Shown one piece after another: positions 9,490 to 18,042 of a DNA stretch of 64,000 nucleotides (its first letter is position 1; the number at the start of each line of letters is the position of its first letter). Location: positions 186,001 to 250,000 of the forward strand of contig CAWCDI010000005.1 of the NCBI GenBank assembly GCA_963794415.1, given 5' to 3'. Below the pieces are notes generated by a model that was given only the letters and a program-made list of their open reading frames with translations, did no database searches and was not told the origin of the DNA. The position numbers and the translations under genes are program-made. This DNA is from CAVPTL01 sp963794415 (lineage in GTDB: Bacteria > Actinomycetota > Thermoleophilia > Gaiellales > JAICJC01).

Positions 9490-10289
9490 TGCGACTTGCC
9501 GAGGGCCGGCATGTAACCGTCCTTCTCGAGCCAATGACCCCCGTCGATGGTGAAGTTCTCGCCGGTCACGTACGACGCGAAGTCCGAGCAGAGCGCCGTT
9601 GTCCACCAGCCGATCTCCTCGACGCTCGCGAGCCGGTTGAGCGGCACGGTGGAGGCCACGCGGGCCTCGTCCTCGGCGGTGGGCCAGAGGGCGGCACCGG
9701 CGCCCTCGGTGGCAGTCGGGCCGGGACAGATGGTGTTCACGCGGATGCGGTGCGGCGCCCACTCGACGGCCAGCGTGCGCGTCATCGCGACGAGGCCCGC
9801 CTTGGCCGCGGCGGAGTGCACGGTGCCCGGGCCGCCGGTCCAGGCGTAGCTTGCGATCACGCTGAGGATGGCGCCGCCCTCACCCTGGGCGATCATCTGG
9901 CGGCCCGCCGCGCGGGCGCAGAGGAAGCCGCCGTCCAGCACGATGGAGGTCACGGCGCGCCACCCGTTGGGCGAGAGATCCTCGGCCTTCACCACGAAGT
10001 TCCCGGCGGCATCGTTCACCAGCACATCGACCCGGCCGTATGCAGAGACGGCCGCGGCCACCATCGCATCGACCTGATCGGGGTCGCGCACGTCGGTGGA
10101 CTGGGCGATGGCCGCACCGCCCGCACCCTCGATGAGCGCGACGGTCTGGGCCAGCGGCTCGGGCCGGCGGCCGGCTACCACCACGCGCGCGCCCAGCCGG
10201 GCAAACTCCTGGGCCATCGCGCGCCCCATGCCGCTGCCACCACCGGTGACGATCGCGACCTTGCCGTCGAAGCTTCCGTCAACCAGCAT
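9486..10289 (-). CDS. Short-chain dehydrogenase, 2,4-dienoyl-CoA reductase-like
   Basis: This is a 267-residue protein. The NAD(P)-binding motif TGGGSGMG sits at about residues 15-22 and the NDAAGNF strand (NNAG equivalent) at about 92. The active-site region is SVIASYAWTGGPGTVHSAAAKAG written in two parts: SVIASYAW, then HSAAAKAG. The usual YxxxK is HxxxK here, and a Tyr lies 12-16 residues earlier. This is the arrangement known for 2,4-dienoyl-CoA reductases, which supports that assignment over a generic FabG-like enzyme. The start lies inside the ligase gene upstream (11-base overlap). With the acyl-CoA ligase it points to unsaturated acyl-CoA metabolism. Confidence 0.85.
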   Translation of the reverse strand: MLVDGSFDGKVAIVTGGGSGMGRAMAQEFARLGARVVVAGRRPEPLAQTVALIEGAGGAAIAQSTDVRDPDQVDAMVAAAVSAYGRVDVLVNDAAGNFVVKAEDLSPNGWRAVTSIVLDGGFLCARAAGRQMIAQGEGGAILSVIASYAWTGGPGTVHSAAAKAGLVAMTRTLAVEWAPHRIRVNTICPGPTATEGAGAALWPTAEDEARVASTVPLNRLASVEEIGWWTTALCSDFASYVTGENFTIDGGHWLEKDGYMPALGKSQ

Positions 10290-12334
10290 CTGCAGCCCCT
10301 TCCTCGGCGATGATGCGCGCGTCGAGCCCCAGCGCGCCCGTGGGTGTCACCAGCAACGGGTTGATCTCGATCTCGGCGATGTCGGGGCGCGCGGCGGCGA
10401 GGCGCGAGAGCGCCACGGCGGCGTCGGCCGCCGCCGAGATGTCCATCGGCGGGCGCCCGCGAGCGCCCTTCAGAAGCGCCACGCCGCGCAGGCTCTCGAT
10501 GAGCTCGACCGCGCCCGCGTGGTCGAGCGGCGCAAGGCCGATGGCCACGTCCTCGAGCACCTCGGCGAACACGCCGCCCAGGCCCACCAGCGCGATCGGG
10601 CCCGAAGCGCGAATCACGGCGCGCACCGATGATGAGCTCCACGCCGTCGCGAAGCGGCGCCATCGCCTCGACCGAGAGCGACTCGGGCGCGAGCCGCTCC
10701 TGCATGTCGGAGACGACGGTGGCGAGCTCTGCGGCATCCTTGATGCCCACGGCCACACCGCCGGCGTCCGACTTGTGCAGGAGGCCCATCGCCTTGACCA
10801 CCACGGGGTACCCCAACGTCTCGGCGGCGGCCTGCGCGGCGGCGCCGTCACGCACCTCGACGGCCTCGACGAACGGCACGCCGGCGGCTGCCAGCATGCG
10901 GCGCGACCCGAAGTAGTCGGTCTCGAGCGGCGTGGTCTCGGCCGGGGGCATCTCGGGCGGCCCGGCGGCCGCGTGCGTGTCGGAGATGCCGGCAAGCGCC
11001 TTGCAGGCGGCCTCGATGGTGCGGTAGGTGGGCACGCCGCCGCTTCGCATCGCGTGGGACGTCGCCTCATCCGGGTACATCGTCTGGGAGATGAGCGGGC
11101 GGCCGCTCTCGCGCACCGCGGCGGTGATGGCGTCGGCGACCGACACCTCGGCCTCGAGGAACTCCTGCGAGTAGAGGCTGTAGCCGCCGAAGAAGCCGGT
11201 CATCAGCACCGCATCGACCTCGCCTGACTCGAGCAGCGCCCGGGTCACGTTCGCGTACGAGAAGAAGTCCTGCTCGCCGCCGCCCGCCAGATCGACCGGG
11301 TTGGCCGTGGCGGCGGTGGACGGGAGCGTCGCAGCCATGGCGGCGCGCAGCTGCGGGCTCAGCACGGGCAGCTCGAGGCCCACGGCGTCGATCTGGTCGC
11401 ACGCGATGGCGCCGTGCCCGCCGCCGTCGCCGACCACCGCGATGCGCGTTCCCGCCCGCCTGCGGGGCTGGAGAAGCGCCTGTGCGAGATCGATCAGCTC
11501 GGTGGGCGAGTGCACCAGGTGCGCTCCGGCGGCCCGGCAGGCCGCCTCGACCACGGCCGTGCCGCTCACCATCGCGCCGGTGTGCGACGCCGCGGCGCGC
11601 GCGCTCGCAACGCTCGCCCCGACCGTCATCACGACCACGGGCTTCCCGCAGGCGGCAGCCGCCTCGACGAATGCCCGGCCGTCGCGGAAGTCCTCGATGT
11701 AGACAGCGATGATCTGCGTCGCCTCGTGCTCGCCCATGGAGGTGATCAGCTCGGCCAGATCGACGTCGGACTGGTTTCCGAGCGATGCGAAGCGCGAGAA
11801 GCCGAGGCTGTACTCGCGGGCCTTGATGCCCATCTCGAGTGCCAGATTACCGCTCTGGGAGATGAGCCCGATGCCGCCCGGCGGGAAGTCGTTGGAGCAG
11901 ATGCCGAGCTCGGCCGACTGGTCGTAGACGCCCAGGCAGTTGGGGCCGAGCAGGATGGCGCCGTGGGCGCGCACGCGCTCGACCAGCAGCCGCTCGCGCT
12001 TGAGCTCCTCGCCGCCGGACTCACCCAGCCCCGCCGTGATGCCCACGAAGGCCTGCGAGCCGATGGAGAGCGCGTCGTCCACCGTCTGCTCGAAGGCGCC
12101 GGCCGGCACCGACACCACCACCAGCTCGGGAGCGACCGGCAGATCGAGGATCGAGCGGTAGGTCTCGCGGCCCAGCACGGGCGCGCCCTTGTGGTTGATC
12201 AGGTACACCGGGCGGCGGTGCTCACCCGCGAGGGCGCCCTTGGCGAGCCAGTTGCCCCACTTGGCGGGATCGTCGGACGCACCGACGATGGCGACGCTCT
12301 TGGGATCGAAGAGTGCGGTCAGGTCTCGTTGCAT
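10279..12334 (-). CDS. ADP-forming acyl-CoA synthetase (acetate-CoA ligase family; one-base insertion at 10598-10603)
   Basis: The corrected protein is about 684 residues and carries the full domain order of the family. A CoA-binding Rossmann domain comes first (SVAIVGASDDPAKWG). Two succinyl-CoA-ligase-like domains follow (LLGPNCLGVYD, GLISQSGNLALEMG, ASHTGAMVSG with the phospho-His region). An ATP-grasp domain closes the protein (GYPVVVKAMGLLHKSDAGGV). The frame breaks at GGGCCC. Removing one base restores RFGPIALVGLGGVFAEVLED and the usual C-terminal EIEINPLLV. The reaction is acyl-CoA plus ADP and Pi to acid plus ATP and CoA, or the reverse. It is the first gene of the coupled operon. No clear Shine-Dalgarno precedes ATG 12334. 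Confidence 0.85.
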
Positions 12335-12416
12335 TGCGCGGCATATGCTGACACGCCGGGCCCGCAGAGCGCGCCGTACCCCGGCGAGCCGGCTCCCGAT
12401 GGCTACGATGAGCCGC

Positions 12417-13304
12417 ATGGACACCGCCATTGGCAGCGTATGCGCACTGGCCGCAGCGCTGCTGTTCGGCACCGGCGTGGTGATCCAGGCCTCCGCGGCT
12501 CCGCAGATGCCCTCGCGCGACAGCCTGAGGGTCTCGCTGCTGGGGCCGATGCTTCGCTCGGTGCGCTGGCTCTGGGGCGCCGCGATCGCGCTCGTGGGCT
12601 GGGCGCTTCACGCCGTGGCGCTCAGCCTCGCGCCGCTCACGCTGGTGCAGCCCATCCTCGCGCTGATGCTGGTCGTGGTGCTCGTGCTGGCGCGCGTGAC
12701 CCTGAAGGAGCACGTCGGCCACCGCGAGATCCTGGGCGCCGCCGCGCTCATCGCGGGCATCGCGACCATCGCGGTCACGGCGCCGTCGCGGTCGAGCCAA
12801 CACGCGTCGTCGTGGGCGATCGGCACCGTGTTGGTGGTGCTGGCGGTCATCGCGCTGACGCCGCTTCTCCGGCGCCGCCGGCTGACGGGGCACCCGTCGG
12901 TGGTGGCGCTCTGCGCCGGCATCGGGTTCGCGCTCTCGGGCGTGGCGACCAAGCTCCTCACCGACTCGTCGGCGCGCCACCATCCCGTCGAGGATCTGCT
13001 GCTGCTGGTGCTGGTCGGCTCCGCGGCCGTCGTCGCGGGCATCACGCAGATGAGCGCGCTCCAGGCCCGGCGGGCGACGGTGGTCATCCCCATCGCGTTT
13101 GCGACCGAGGTGCTGGTGCCCGTCGCCCTGGCGCCGGTGATCTTCAACGAGCGGCTGACCGACGTGGGCACGGCCTCGGCGATCGCCCTCTCGGCGGCGC
13201 TGATCGCGGTGGCGCTCGGGGTGTGGCTGCTGGCGTCCTCGCCGGCGGTGAGCGACGTGATCGCGGCTGGCGAGGCCGAGGCGGTCGTGCTCGAGCCCTC
13301 GTAA
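12417..13304 (+). CDS. DMT-superfamily (EamA-like) membrane transporter
   Basis: This is a 295-residue protein with about nine predicted membrane helices and a duplicated four-to-five-helix organisation. LAPLTLVQPILALMLV and a second-half ATVVIPIAFATEVLVPVAL are the characteristic EamA helix 4 and helix 9 positions. Members export small metabolites or act as magnesium transporters of the NIPA type. The short LVQPILAL motif resembles the NIPA/DMT branch found in actinobacteria. The ATG at 12417 is used, and an in-frame ATG at 12408 is equally possible. It is divergent from the acyl-CoA ligase gene. Confidence 0.75.
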   Translation: MDTAIGSVCALAAALLFGTGVVIQASAAPQMPSRDSLRVSLLGPMLRSVRWLWGAAIALVGWALHAVALSLAPLTLVQPILALMLVVVLVLARVTLKEHVGHREILGAAALIAGIATIAVTAPSRSSQHASSWAIGTVLVVLAVIALTPLLRRRRLTGHPSVVALCAGIGFALSGVATKLLTDSSARHHPVEDLLLLVLVGSAAVVAGITQMSALQARRATVVIPIAFATEVLVPVALAPVIFNERLTDVGTASAIALSAALIAVALGVWLLASSPAVSDVIAAGEAEAVVLEPS

Positions 13305-13321
13305 TTCACTGTCGGCTCTGC

Positions 13322-13344
13322 TATATTCAACCGATATGGTTGAA
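13322..13344 (+). promoter_or_regulatory. -10 box and palindromic operator overlapping the ArsR start codon
   Basis: TATATT at 13322-13327 is a good -10 hexamer only eight bases before the ATG at 13336, so the transcript is probably leaderless. A perfect inverted repeat TTCAACCGATATGGTTGAA (13326-13344) covers the transcription start and the first codons. This is the expected position for ArsR-family autorepression. No convincing -35 element is visible. Confidence 0.6.
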
Positions 13345-13665
13345 CGACTCGAGATGGACGACGTGTTCCACGCGCTCGCGCACGGTGCGCGGCGCGACAT
13401 GCTGGGACGGCTGACCGCCGGCGAGCTCACGGTGAGCGAGCTGGCCGAGCCGCTCGAGATGTCGCTGGCGGCTGCTTCGAAGCACATCAAGGTGCTCGAG
13501 CGCGCGGGACTCGTGGAGCGCACCATCGAGGGGAGGCGCCATGTCTGCCGGCTCGATCCCGGGCCGCTGCATTCCGCGTCCGAGTGGCTGCAGTTCTACG
13601 AGCGCTTCTGGAACGAGCACCTCGACGCGCTGGTGACCATGTTCGAGAAGGAGGACGACCAATGA
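13336..13665 (+). CDS. ArsR-family winged-helix repressor
   Basis: This is a 109-residue protein. DDVFHALAHGARRDMLGRL is the conserved first helix pair. LTVSELAEPLEMSLAAASKH is the helix-turn-helix, and GLVERTIEGRRHVCRL is the wing. The C-terminal WLQFYERFWNEHLDAL is typical of the subgroup paired with SRPBCC proteins rather than with metal resistance. No metal-binding Cys pair is present. The stop overlaps the next gene's ATG as ATGA. An inverted repeat over its own start codon suggests autorepression of both genes. Confidence 0.9.
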   Translation: MVERLEMDDVFHALAHGARRDMLGRLTAGELTVSELAEPLEMSLAAASKHIKVLERAGLVERTIEGRRHVCRLDPGPLHSASEWLQFYERFWNEHLDALVTMFEKEDDQ

Positions 13666-14135
13666 CCGAAGTACGGACGACCCGAACGATCCCCGCCTCG
13701 CCCGACCGCGTCTACCGCGCCTGGCTCGATCCCGAGCTCCTGGAGCGCTGGATGACGGCCGGCAACCGCAACGTCACGCGGGTGGAGGTGGACGAGCGCA
13801 TCGGCGGCCGCCACAGCGTGTGGCACGCCGATTCGACCGGCGACGTCGGCGGGTTCGAGAGCGAGCTGCTCGAGCTGGAGCCGGGCCGCCGGATCGTGTT
13901 CCTCTGGCGGTTCGTGGGGCCCGGGCGCGCGTATGACCCCACCCACGACTCTCGCCTCACCGTGACGCTCGCGGAGGCATCGGGCAACTCGACCGAGCTG
14001 ACGCTCCTCCACGAGCGGCTGGAGGCGTTCGCCACGGCGATGCCGGAGGTGGCGGCGATGGTCGAGACGGGCTGGGCAACGGCGCTCGACAACCTCGTAG
14101 CACTCGAGGTTGAGGAGCCGGCAGCAGCCCGCTAG
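13662..14135 (+). CDS. SRPBCC / AHSA1-like domain protein
   Basis: This is a 157-residue single-domain protein. RTIPASPDRVYRAWLDPELLERWM is the AHSA1 opening, given here as RTIPASPDRVYRAW and the following helix. IGGRHSVWHADSTGD, LLELEPGRRIVFLWRF and ELTLLHERL follow in the family order. The fold is a helix-grip with a hydrophobic cavity. Members bind small ligands or act in resistance to toxic compounds. It overlaps the ArsR gene by four bases and should be co-regulated with it. Confidence 0.9.
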   Translation: MTEVRTTRTIPASPDRVYRAWLDPELLERWMTAGNRNVTRVEVDERIGGRHSVWHADSTGDVGGFESELLELEPGRRIVFLWRFVGPGRAYDPTHDSRLTVTLAEASGNSTELTLLHERLEAFATAMPEVAAMVETGWATALDNLVALEVEEPAAAR

Positions 14136-14136
14136 C

Positions 14137-14760
14137 TCAGTCGAGCACCCACAGGCGGCTCGCGCTGACCCGGTAGGTACCTTCGTCGTCCACCGGGTTC
14201 AGCGCGAACCGCGTGATGAAGCGGCGCGCCGACTCGCCGTCGGCGTAGAGCACCTCCACCGTGAGGAACTCACCGTCGGTGATGGCCTGGCGCACCATCC
14301 CGTGGGCCGGGTCGTTCTCGTCGCGCAGCGTGCCCTGCCAGAAGCCCACATCGCCGTTTGGAACGTAGATATCGCGTGTAAGCATGTGAAACGTGGCCGG
14401 ATCGCGATGGTCTGCCTCCCGGCCGATGATCCGCCCCACCTGCACGTCCCAGCCGTTCAGAAGCGCGAGTCCCGCGCCCACATTTCGCACCGACATCGCC
14501 ATCAGGATGGCGCCGTCCTTGTGCACCAGCCTGGCGGTTCCGGGCCGAAGCGTCATTACAACTCCGTCCTGGAAGTCCACCTTGACCTCGGGATCGTCCT
14601 GCCGTGACGGCAACACGAGCGGACGAAGCCCTGCAAGTAGCGTCCTTTCGGCGACGCGCGCGGATCGGTTGGACGACCTCACGGCGCTGAACGTGGCCAC
14701 TGCGAGCACCAGAGTGCCCGCCGCGGTGCCGAGGTCGGCGATTGTCGTGATATCGGCCAT
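14137..14760 (-). CDS. Membrane-anchored hypothetical protein
   Basis: This is a 207-residue protein with one N-terminal membrane helix (TIADLGTAAGTLVLAVATFS, about residues 5-25). A short basic stretch and a soluble beta-rich domain follow, with SVRNVGAGLALLNGWDVQVG in its centre. The overall plan resembles a recurrent family of uncharacterised actinobacterial proteins with N-terminal TM and a C-terminal beta sandwich. The start ATG 14760 has AGGAG-like spacing only on the far side of the junction and is not certain. No function can be assigned. It is convergent with the SRPBCC gene. Confidence 0.65.
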   Translation of the reverse strand: MADITTIADLGTAAGTLVLAVATFSAVRSSNRSARVAERTLLAGLRPLVLPSRQDDPEVKVDFQDGVVMTLRPGTARLVHKDGAILMAMSVRNVGAGLALLNGWDVQVGRIIGREADHRDPATFHMLTRDIYVPNGDVGFWQGTLRDENDPAHGMVRQAITDGEFLTVEVLYADGESARRFITRFALNPVDDEGTYRVSASRLWVLD

Positions 14761-14919
14761 AGGAGCGGGATCCTAGGCGCTCAGCCGGATCTCGGCCCGA
14801 TTTGCCCCACCTGTAAAGACCATGGAAATCTCTTGTGAGAATCGCTCCGCAGCCGTTGAAAATAACCGGTCAAGGACACAGGATGCGACAAGTGTTTCGT
14901 TTCCCACTTTGAGGTGATC

Positions 14920-15684
14920 ATGCGTAGTAGGTTCAAGTTTCTCGGTGTCGCTCCGATTGCGGCGCTTGCGGCTGCCCTTGTGGTGAGCTCGACTGCCGGC
15001 GCCGCGCCGCTCCCCGCCCAGGCTGCTCCGGCTGCCTCCTCAGGCAGCTTCACCCAGACCTTCTCCGACTCGTTCGACAGTCTCAACACGAAGAACTGGT
15101 CGGTGTACCAGGGCATCCCGAGCTGCTGCCCGCAGAGCCGCTGGGCGAAGAGCCACGTCACCGCCACCGGTGGCGCGCTCGACATCGCGACGTACAAGGA
15201 CGGCGGCAAGTGGACCACCGGCGGCGTCTCGATGGCCAAGTACGGCAGCCAGACCTACGGCAAGTGGGCAGTCCGCTTCCGGATGGACAAGGGTGCCGGC
15301 GTCGGCATGGACGTGGCGCTGCGCCCCAAGGGCAGCGGCACGGTGGTTGACTGGATCGAGGAGTCTTCCGACCACGGCGCACAGCGGAACTACGAGTCCG
15401 CGACGCTCCATTACGGCAACACCCGCGTGCACGCCAACGTGACGGCCGACTTCACGGTCTGGCACACGATGACGCTCACGTGGACGCCCGGCAAGATCAC
15501 CGTCGATCTCGACGGCAAGGTGTGGGCCACCTACACCTCGCACGTGCCGAGCGCCCCGATGCACCTCATCATGCAGTCGAACATCGGCACCAACGGCTTC
15601 AGCGGCGTCATGCCCGGAGCCAGCACGCCGAGCAAGGTGAACCTTCAGATCGACTCGGTCACGGTCTCGAAGTACAACAAGTGA
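14920..15684 (+). CDS. Secreted GH16-like (laminarinase fold) protein with altered catalytic motif
   Basis: This is a 254-residue protein. GAGG at 14911-14914 supports ATG 14920 over GTG 14914. A signal peptide ends near AGAAPLPAQAA. The body shows GH16 landmarks: SDSFDSLNTKNWSVYQG at the start, GGVSMAKYGSQTYGKWAVR, ESATLHYGN, and WHTMTLTWTPGKITVDLDG near the end. The catalytic signature E-[IV]-D-x-x-E appears as VVDWIE. The first glutamate, normally the nucleophile, is valine. The protein may therefore be a glycan-binding relative rather than an active hydrolase. A TTGAAA/CAGGAT pair with 17-base spacing upstream (14856-14884) is a possible promoter. Confidence 0.75.
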   Translation: MRSRFKFLGVAPIAALAAALVVSSTAGAAPLPAQAAPAASSGSFTQTFSDSFDSLNTKNWSVYQGIPSCCPQSRWAKSHVTATGGALDIATYKDGGKWTTGGVSMAKYGSQTYGKWAVRFRMDKGAGVGMDVALRPKGSGTVVDWIEESSDHGAQRNYESATLHYGNTRVHANVTADFTVWHTMTLTWTPGKITVDLDGKVWATYTSHVPSAPMHLIMQSNIGTNGFSGVMPGASTPSKVNLQIDSVTVSKYNK

Positions 15685-15708
15685 TCCACTGATCTGCCCC
15701 CGCGGAAC

Positions 15709-15735
15709 CCGGGCGCGCGCTCAGCGCGCGCCCGG
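15709..15735. terminator. Bidirectional hairpin between convergent genes
   Basis: A 12-bp perfect stem (CCGGGCGCGCGC pairing with GCGCGCGCCCGG) has a three-base loop, TCA. The loop is the complement of the stop codon of the minus-strand gene ending at 15721. It lies 24 bases after the GH16-like gene. It has no U-tract, as is common for actinobacterial terminators. Confidence 0.65.
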
Positions 15736-16119
15736 CCCGTGGATCTCTCGCATCAGCTCCGCCACCCGCTCGCGCTCGGCATCTCCCACACCGCGCGCAT
15801 CGGGGACGGTGAGCGCCAGCTGGTGGTGGTTGTTGATCACGTCCACCACGTGCCCCGCCCGCTCGTCGGCGCCGAACCGCACCAGGTAGCGCTCCAGCAG
15901 CTCGCGCTGCTCCACCATGTAGGCGAGCCACGCCTCGTAGGTGCCGGTCACGATGATCTCCTCGACCCGGTCGGCCTGCGCCTGGGCGCTGGGAGCCGGC
16001 TCGCCGAGCGCCACCGAGAGCCCGGCCATCGCCCGCGGCAGCTCGGCCTCGGGCTCGGGGGTGAGGAAGAGCCACCGGTCGTTGGCCGGCACGTCGTGGT
16101 GATCGTGTCCCCGCCTCAC
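15721..16119 (-). CDS. Hypothetical protein coupled to the TetR gene
   Basis: This is a 132-residue, mainly helical protein. The GTG start at 16117-16119 overlaps the TetR stop (GTGA), so it is translated from the same message. The text LAYMVEQRELLERYLVRFGAD and HVVDVINNHHQLALTVPDARG has no motif I recognise, and there are no membrane segments. The operon position suggests a role linked to the TetR regulon, perhaps as a modulator, but this is inference only. Confidence 0.6.
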   Translation of the reverse strand: MRRGHDHHDVPANDRWLFLTPEPEAELPRAMAGLSVALGEPAPSAQAQADRVEEIIVTGTYEAWLAYMVEQRELLERYLVRFGADERAGHVVDVINNHHQLALTVPDARGVGDAERERVAELMREIHGPGAR

Positions 16120-16694
16120 GTGACCTGCCCCAGCTCCAGGGCGACGGCTCCGGAGATCAGCTCGCGCCAGCGCTCGCGCCCGACCATGCCGAGCAGCATG
16201 AGCGGGCCGAGGCCCTCGACGAACGCCGTGAGCCGCCAGGCGACATCCTCGCCCACGACCGAGGCCGGGATCGAGCCGTCTGCCTGGCCCGCGCGGACGA
16301 GGTCGGCAAGGCCCGCGACCCAGTCACGATACGACTCCTCGAGGGTGGGCCGAAGCTGCGGATCGAAGAGCGCGTGGTTCCACATCTCGCGCCAGAGGAT
16401 CCAGTTCTCGTAGACGTCGGACTCCTCGTCGAGGTACACCACGAGCAGCCGTTCGATCTTCTCCACGGGCGCGAGGCCGACCGCCATGCGCTCCTCGAAG
16501 TTGGCCGCCCGCTCGTCGGCGTAGCGAAACGCCTGGGTGAGCAGATCGGCTCTGGTAGCGCAGTAGTAGTGCACGAGCGCCGTCGAGACGCCGGCCTCGG
16601 ATGCCACGTCGGACATCCTCAGCCGGTCGATGCCCACACGGCCGACGACCCGGCATGCGGCCTCGAGGATGGCCTCGCGCCGCGGCTCGCTCAT
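16116..16694 (-). CDS. TetR-family regulator, BetI-like C-terminal domain
   Basis: This is a 192-residue protein. The DNA-binding part is REAILEAACRVVGRVGIDRL, then MSDVASEAGVSTALVHYYCA. The ligand domain contains LDEESDVYENWILWREMWNHALFDPQLRP, given here as WILWREMWNHALFDP. That is a pattern of the BetI/TetR_C_6 group, whose known members sense choline-like or other amine compounds. It is divergent from the Rieske oxygenase and ABC-transporter operon. Two TGACTGA-type palindromes lie in the gap, which makes it the probable regulator of that operon and of itself. Confidence 0.85.
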   Translation of the reverse strand: MSEPRREAILEAACRVVGRVGIDRLRMSDVASEAGVSTALVHYYCATRADLLTQAFRYADERAANFEERMAVGLAPVEKIERLLVVYLDEESDVYENWILWREMWNHALFDPQLRPTLEESYRDWVAGLADLVRAGQADGSIPASVVGEDVAWRLTAFVEGLGPLMLLGMVGRERWRELISGAVALELGQVT

Positions 16695-16710
16695 TGCGGG
16701 TGGGGAAGTT

Positions 16711-16728
16711 TGACTGACGCCACAGTCA
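16711..16728. promoter_or_regulatory. TetR-type operator near the regulator gene
   Basis: TGACTGACGCCACAGTCA has six-base perfect arms (TGACTG and CAGTCA) separated by six bases. It sits 17 bases upstream of the TetR start codon. It shares the TGACTGA/CAGTCA half-sites with the larger palindrome at 16827-16846. Confidence 0.55.
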
Positions 16729-16787
16729 GCAGAGTTAACACTGCGCCGGACCCAGCGTCAAGGGTGTTACAAGTGTGACCCGAATCG

Positions 16788-16846
16788 TTGACTCCCACGG
16801 GCTCGCGTGATTTACTGGACAACCGACTGACTGATTGGTCAGTCAG
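16788..16846 (+). promoter_or_regulatory. Promoter and 20-bp palindromic operator of the Rieske/ABC operon
   Basis: TTGACT (16788-16793) and TTTACT (16811-16816) are separated by 17 bases and form a sigma70-like promoter. The palindrome CTGACTGATTGGTCAGTCAG (16827-16846) has eight-base perfect arms around TTGG. It begins just after the expected transcription start, a classic repressor position. Confidence 0.65.
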
Positions 16847-16862
16847 CCCAAAGGACACTGAC

Positions 16863-18023
16863 GTGGAAGAACCGATTCGCACACTCCCAGCTTGGACGTA
16901 CCGCACCCGCGAGTTCTTCGAGGCCGAGCAACGTGAGGTTTTCCGCAAGCAGTGGCTGATGATCGGGCACGTGGGCGATCTCCAGAATCCGGGCGATTTC
17001 ATCTCGCAGACCATCGCCGGCGAGCCGATCCTGGTGGTGCGCGGAGCCGACCGCGAGCTGCGCGCGTTCTCCAACGTGTGCCGCCACCGCGGATCCCGCC
17101 TGGCCGATGGCTCGGGCAACTGCGGCAAGGCGCTGCGATGCCCCTACCACGGCTGGACGTACGGCCTCGACGGCCGCCTCCTGGGCGTCCCCGAGAAGAC
17201 CGGGTTCGTGGGCTTCGACAAGGACGAGAACGGGCTCTGGCCACTCAGCGTGGGAGTGGTCGCAGGGTTCGTCTTCGCGAACCTCGACCCCGACGCGCAG
17301 CCGCTGATGGATGCGATGGGCCCGTTCGCCGACTGGATCGCGCCTTACCGAACCGAAAGACTCGTCCGGTATGACTCGGGATCAACCGTGCTTCCCATCA
17401 ACTGGAAGAACTCCATCGACAACTACCTCGAGGGATACCACATCCCGGTGGGCCACCCCGGCCTGCTGCGGCTGCTCGACTACAAGCAGTACCTCGTCGA
17501 GCCCTCGGACAGCAACGTGTCGATCGCCCGCAGCCCCATGCGGGACAAGGCCTCCAAGAACCGCCAGGAGCGCCTCTACCAGCGGCTGGTGCGGCCGATG
17601 CCAGGGCTGAGGTCGCCCGAGAACGCGCAGTGGAACTTCATCTACGCGTTCCCGGGGATGACCTTCAACCTCTATCCCGACCAGATGGACACGTGGGTCA
17701 ACTACCCCGTCGACGAGCTCCACACGATGACGGTCTGGAGCTCGTTCCGGCCACCCGAGACGTCCGGCCGGCGTGACAAGCTTGTCCGCAAGCTGAACGT
17801 CCGGATCAACACGCTGGTGCAGGAGGAGGACAACGATCTCACCGACCGTGTCCAGGAGGGGCTCGGCTCGAGCCTCTACCGGGCGGGTGTGATCGGCAGC
17901 CGGGAGAACGGCATCAAGCACTTCCACGACCTCATCCGCGACGCGATTCCCGCCGCAAACATCGATGACGAGGTCGAGGGTCGTGCAACCCTCATCAACG
18001 AGTTGGCCGGATCGGCCAGATGA
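16863..18023 (+). CDS. Rieske non-heme iron oxygenase, alpha subunit
   Basis: This is a 386-residue protein. GTG 16863 is preceded by AAAGGA. The Rieske cluster ligands are C73 and H75 (NVCRHRG) and C93 and H96 (RCPYHGWTYG). The catalytic domain shows NWKNSIDNYLEGYHIPVGHP, the YHxxxxHP pair that binds mononuclear iron. Its architecture matches single-component-type oxygenases of the choline monooxygenase / carnitine and betaine demethylase group and aromatic-ring hydroxylases. No reductase or ferredoxin gene is adjacent, so electrons must come from elsewhere. The next four genes form a polyamine/quaternary-amine-type importer. With the BetI-like regulator this suggests oxidation of an imported amine. 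The exact substrate is unknown. Confidence 0.85.
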   Translation: MEEPIRTLPAWTYRTREFFEAEQREVFRKQWLMIGHVGDLQNPGDFISQTIAGEPILVVRGADRELRAFSNVCRHRGSRLADGSGNCGKALRCPYHGWTYGLDGRLLGVPEKTGFVGFDKDENGLWPLSVGVVAGFVFANLDPDAQPLMDAMGPFADWIAPYRTERLVRYDSGSTVLPINWKNSIDNYLEGYHIPVGHPGLLRLLDYKQYLVEPSDSNVSIARSPMRDKASKNRQERLYQRLVRPMPGLRSPENAQWNFIYAFPGMTFNLYPDQMDTWVNYPVDELHTMTVWSSFRPPETSGRRDKLVRKLNVRINTLVQEEDNDLTDRVQEGLGSSLYRAGVIGSRENGIKHFHDLIRDAIPAANIDDEVEGRATLINELAGSAR

Positions 18024-18042
18024 CACAAGGAGACCGGGGCTG

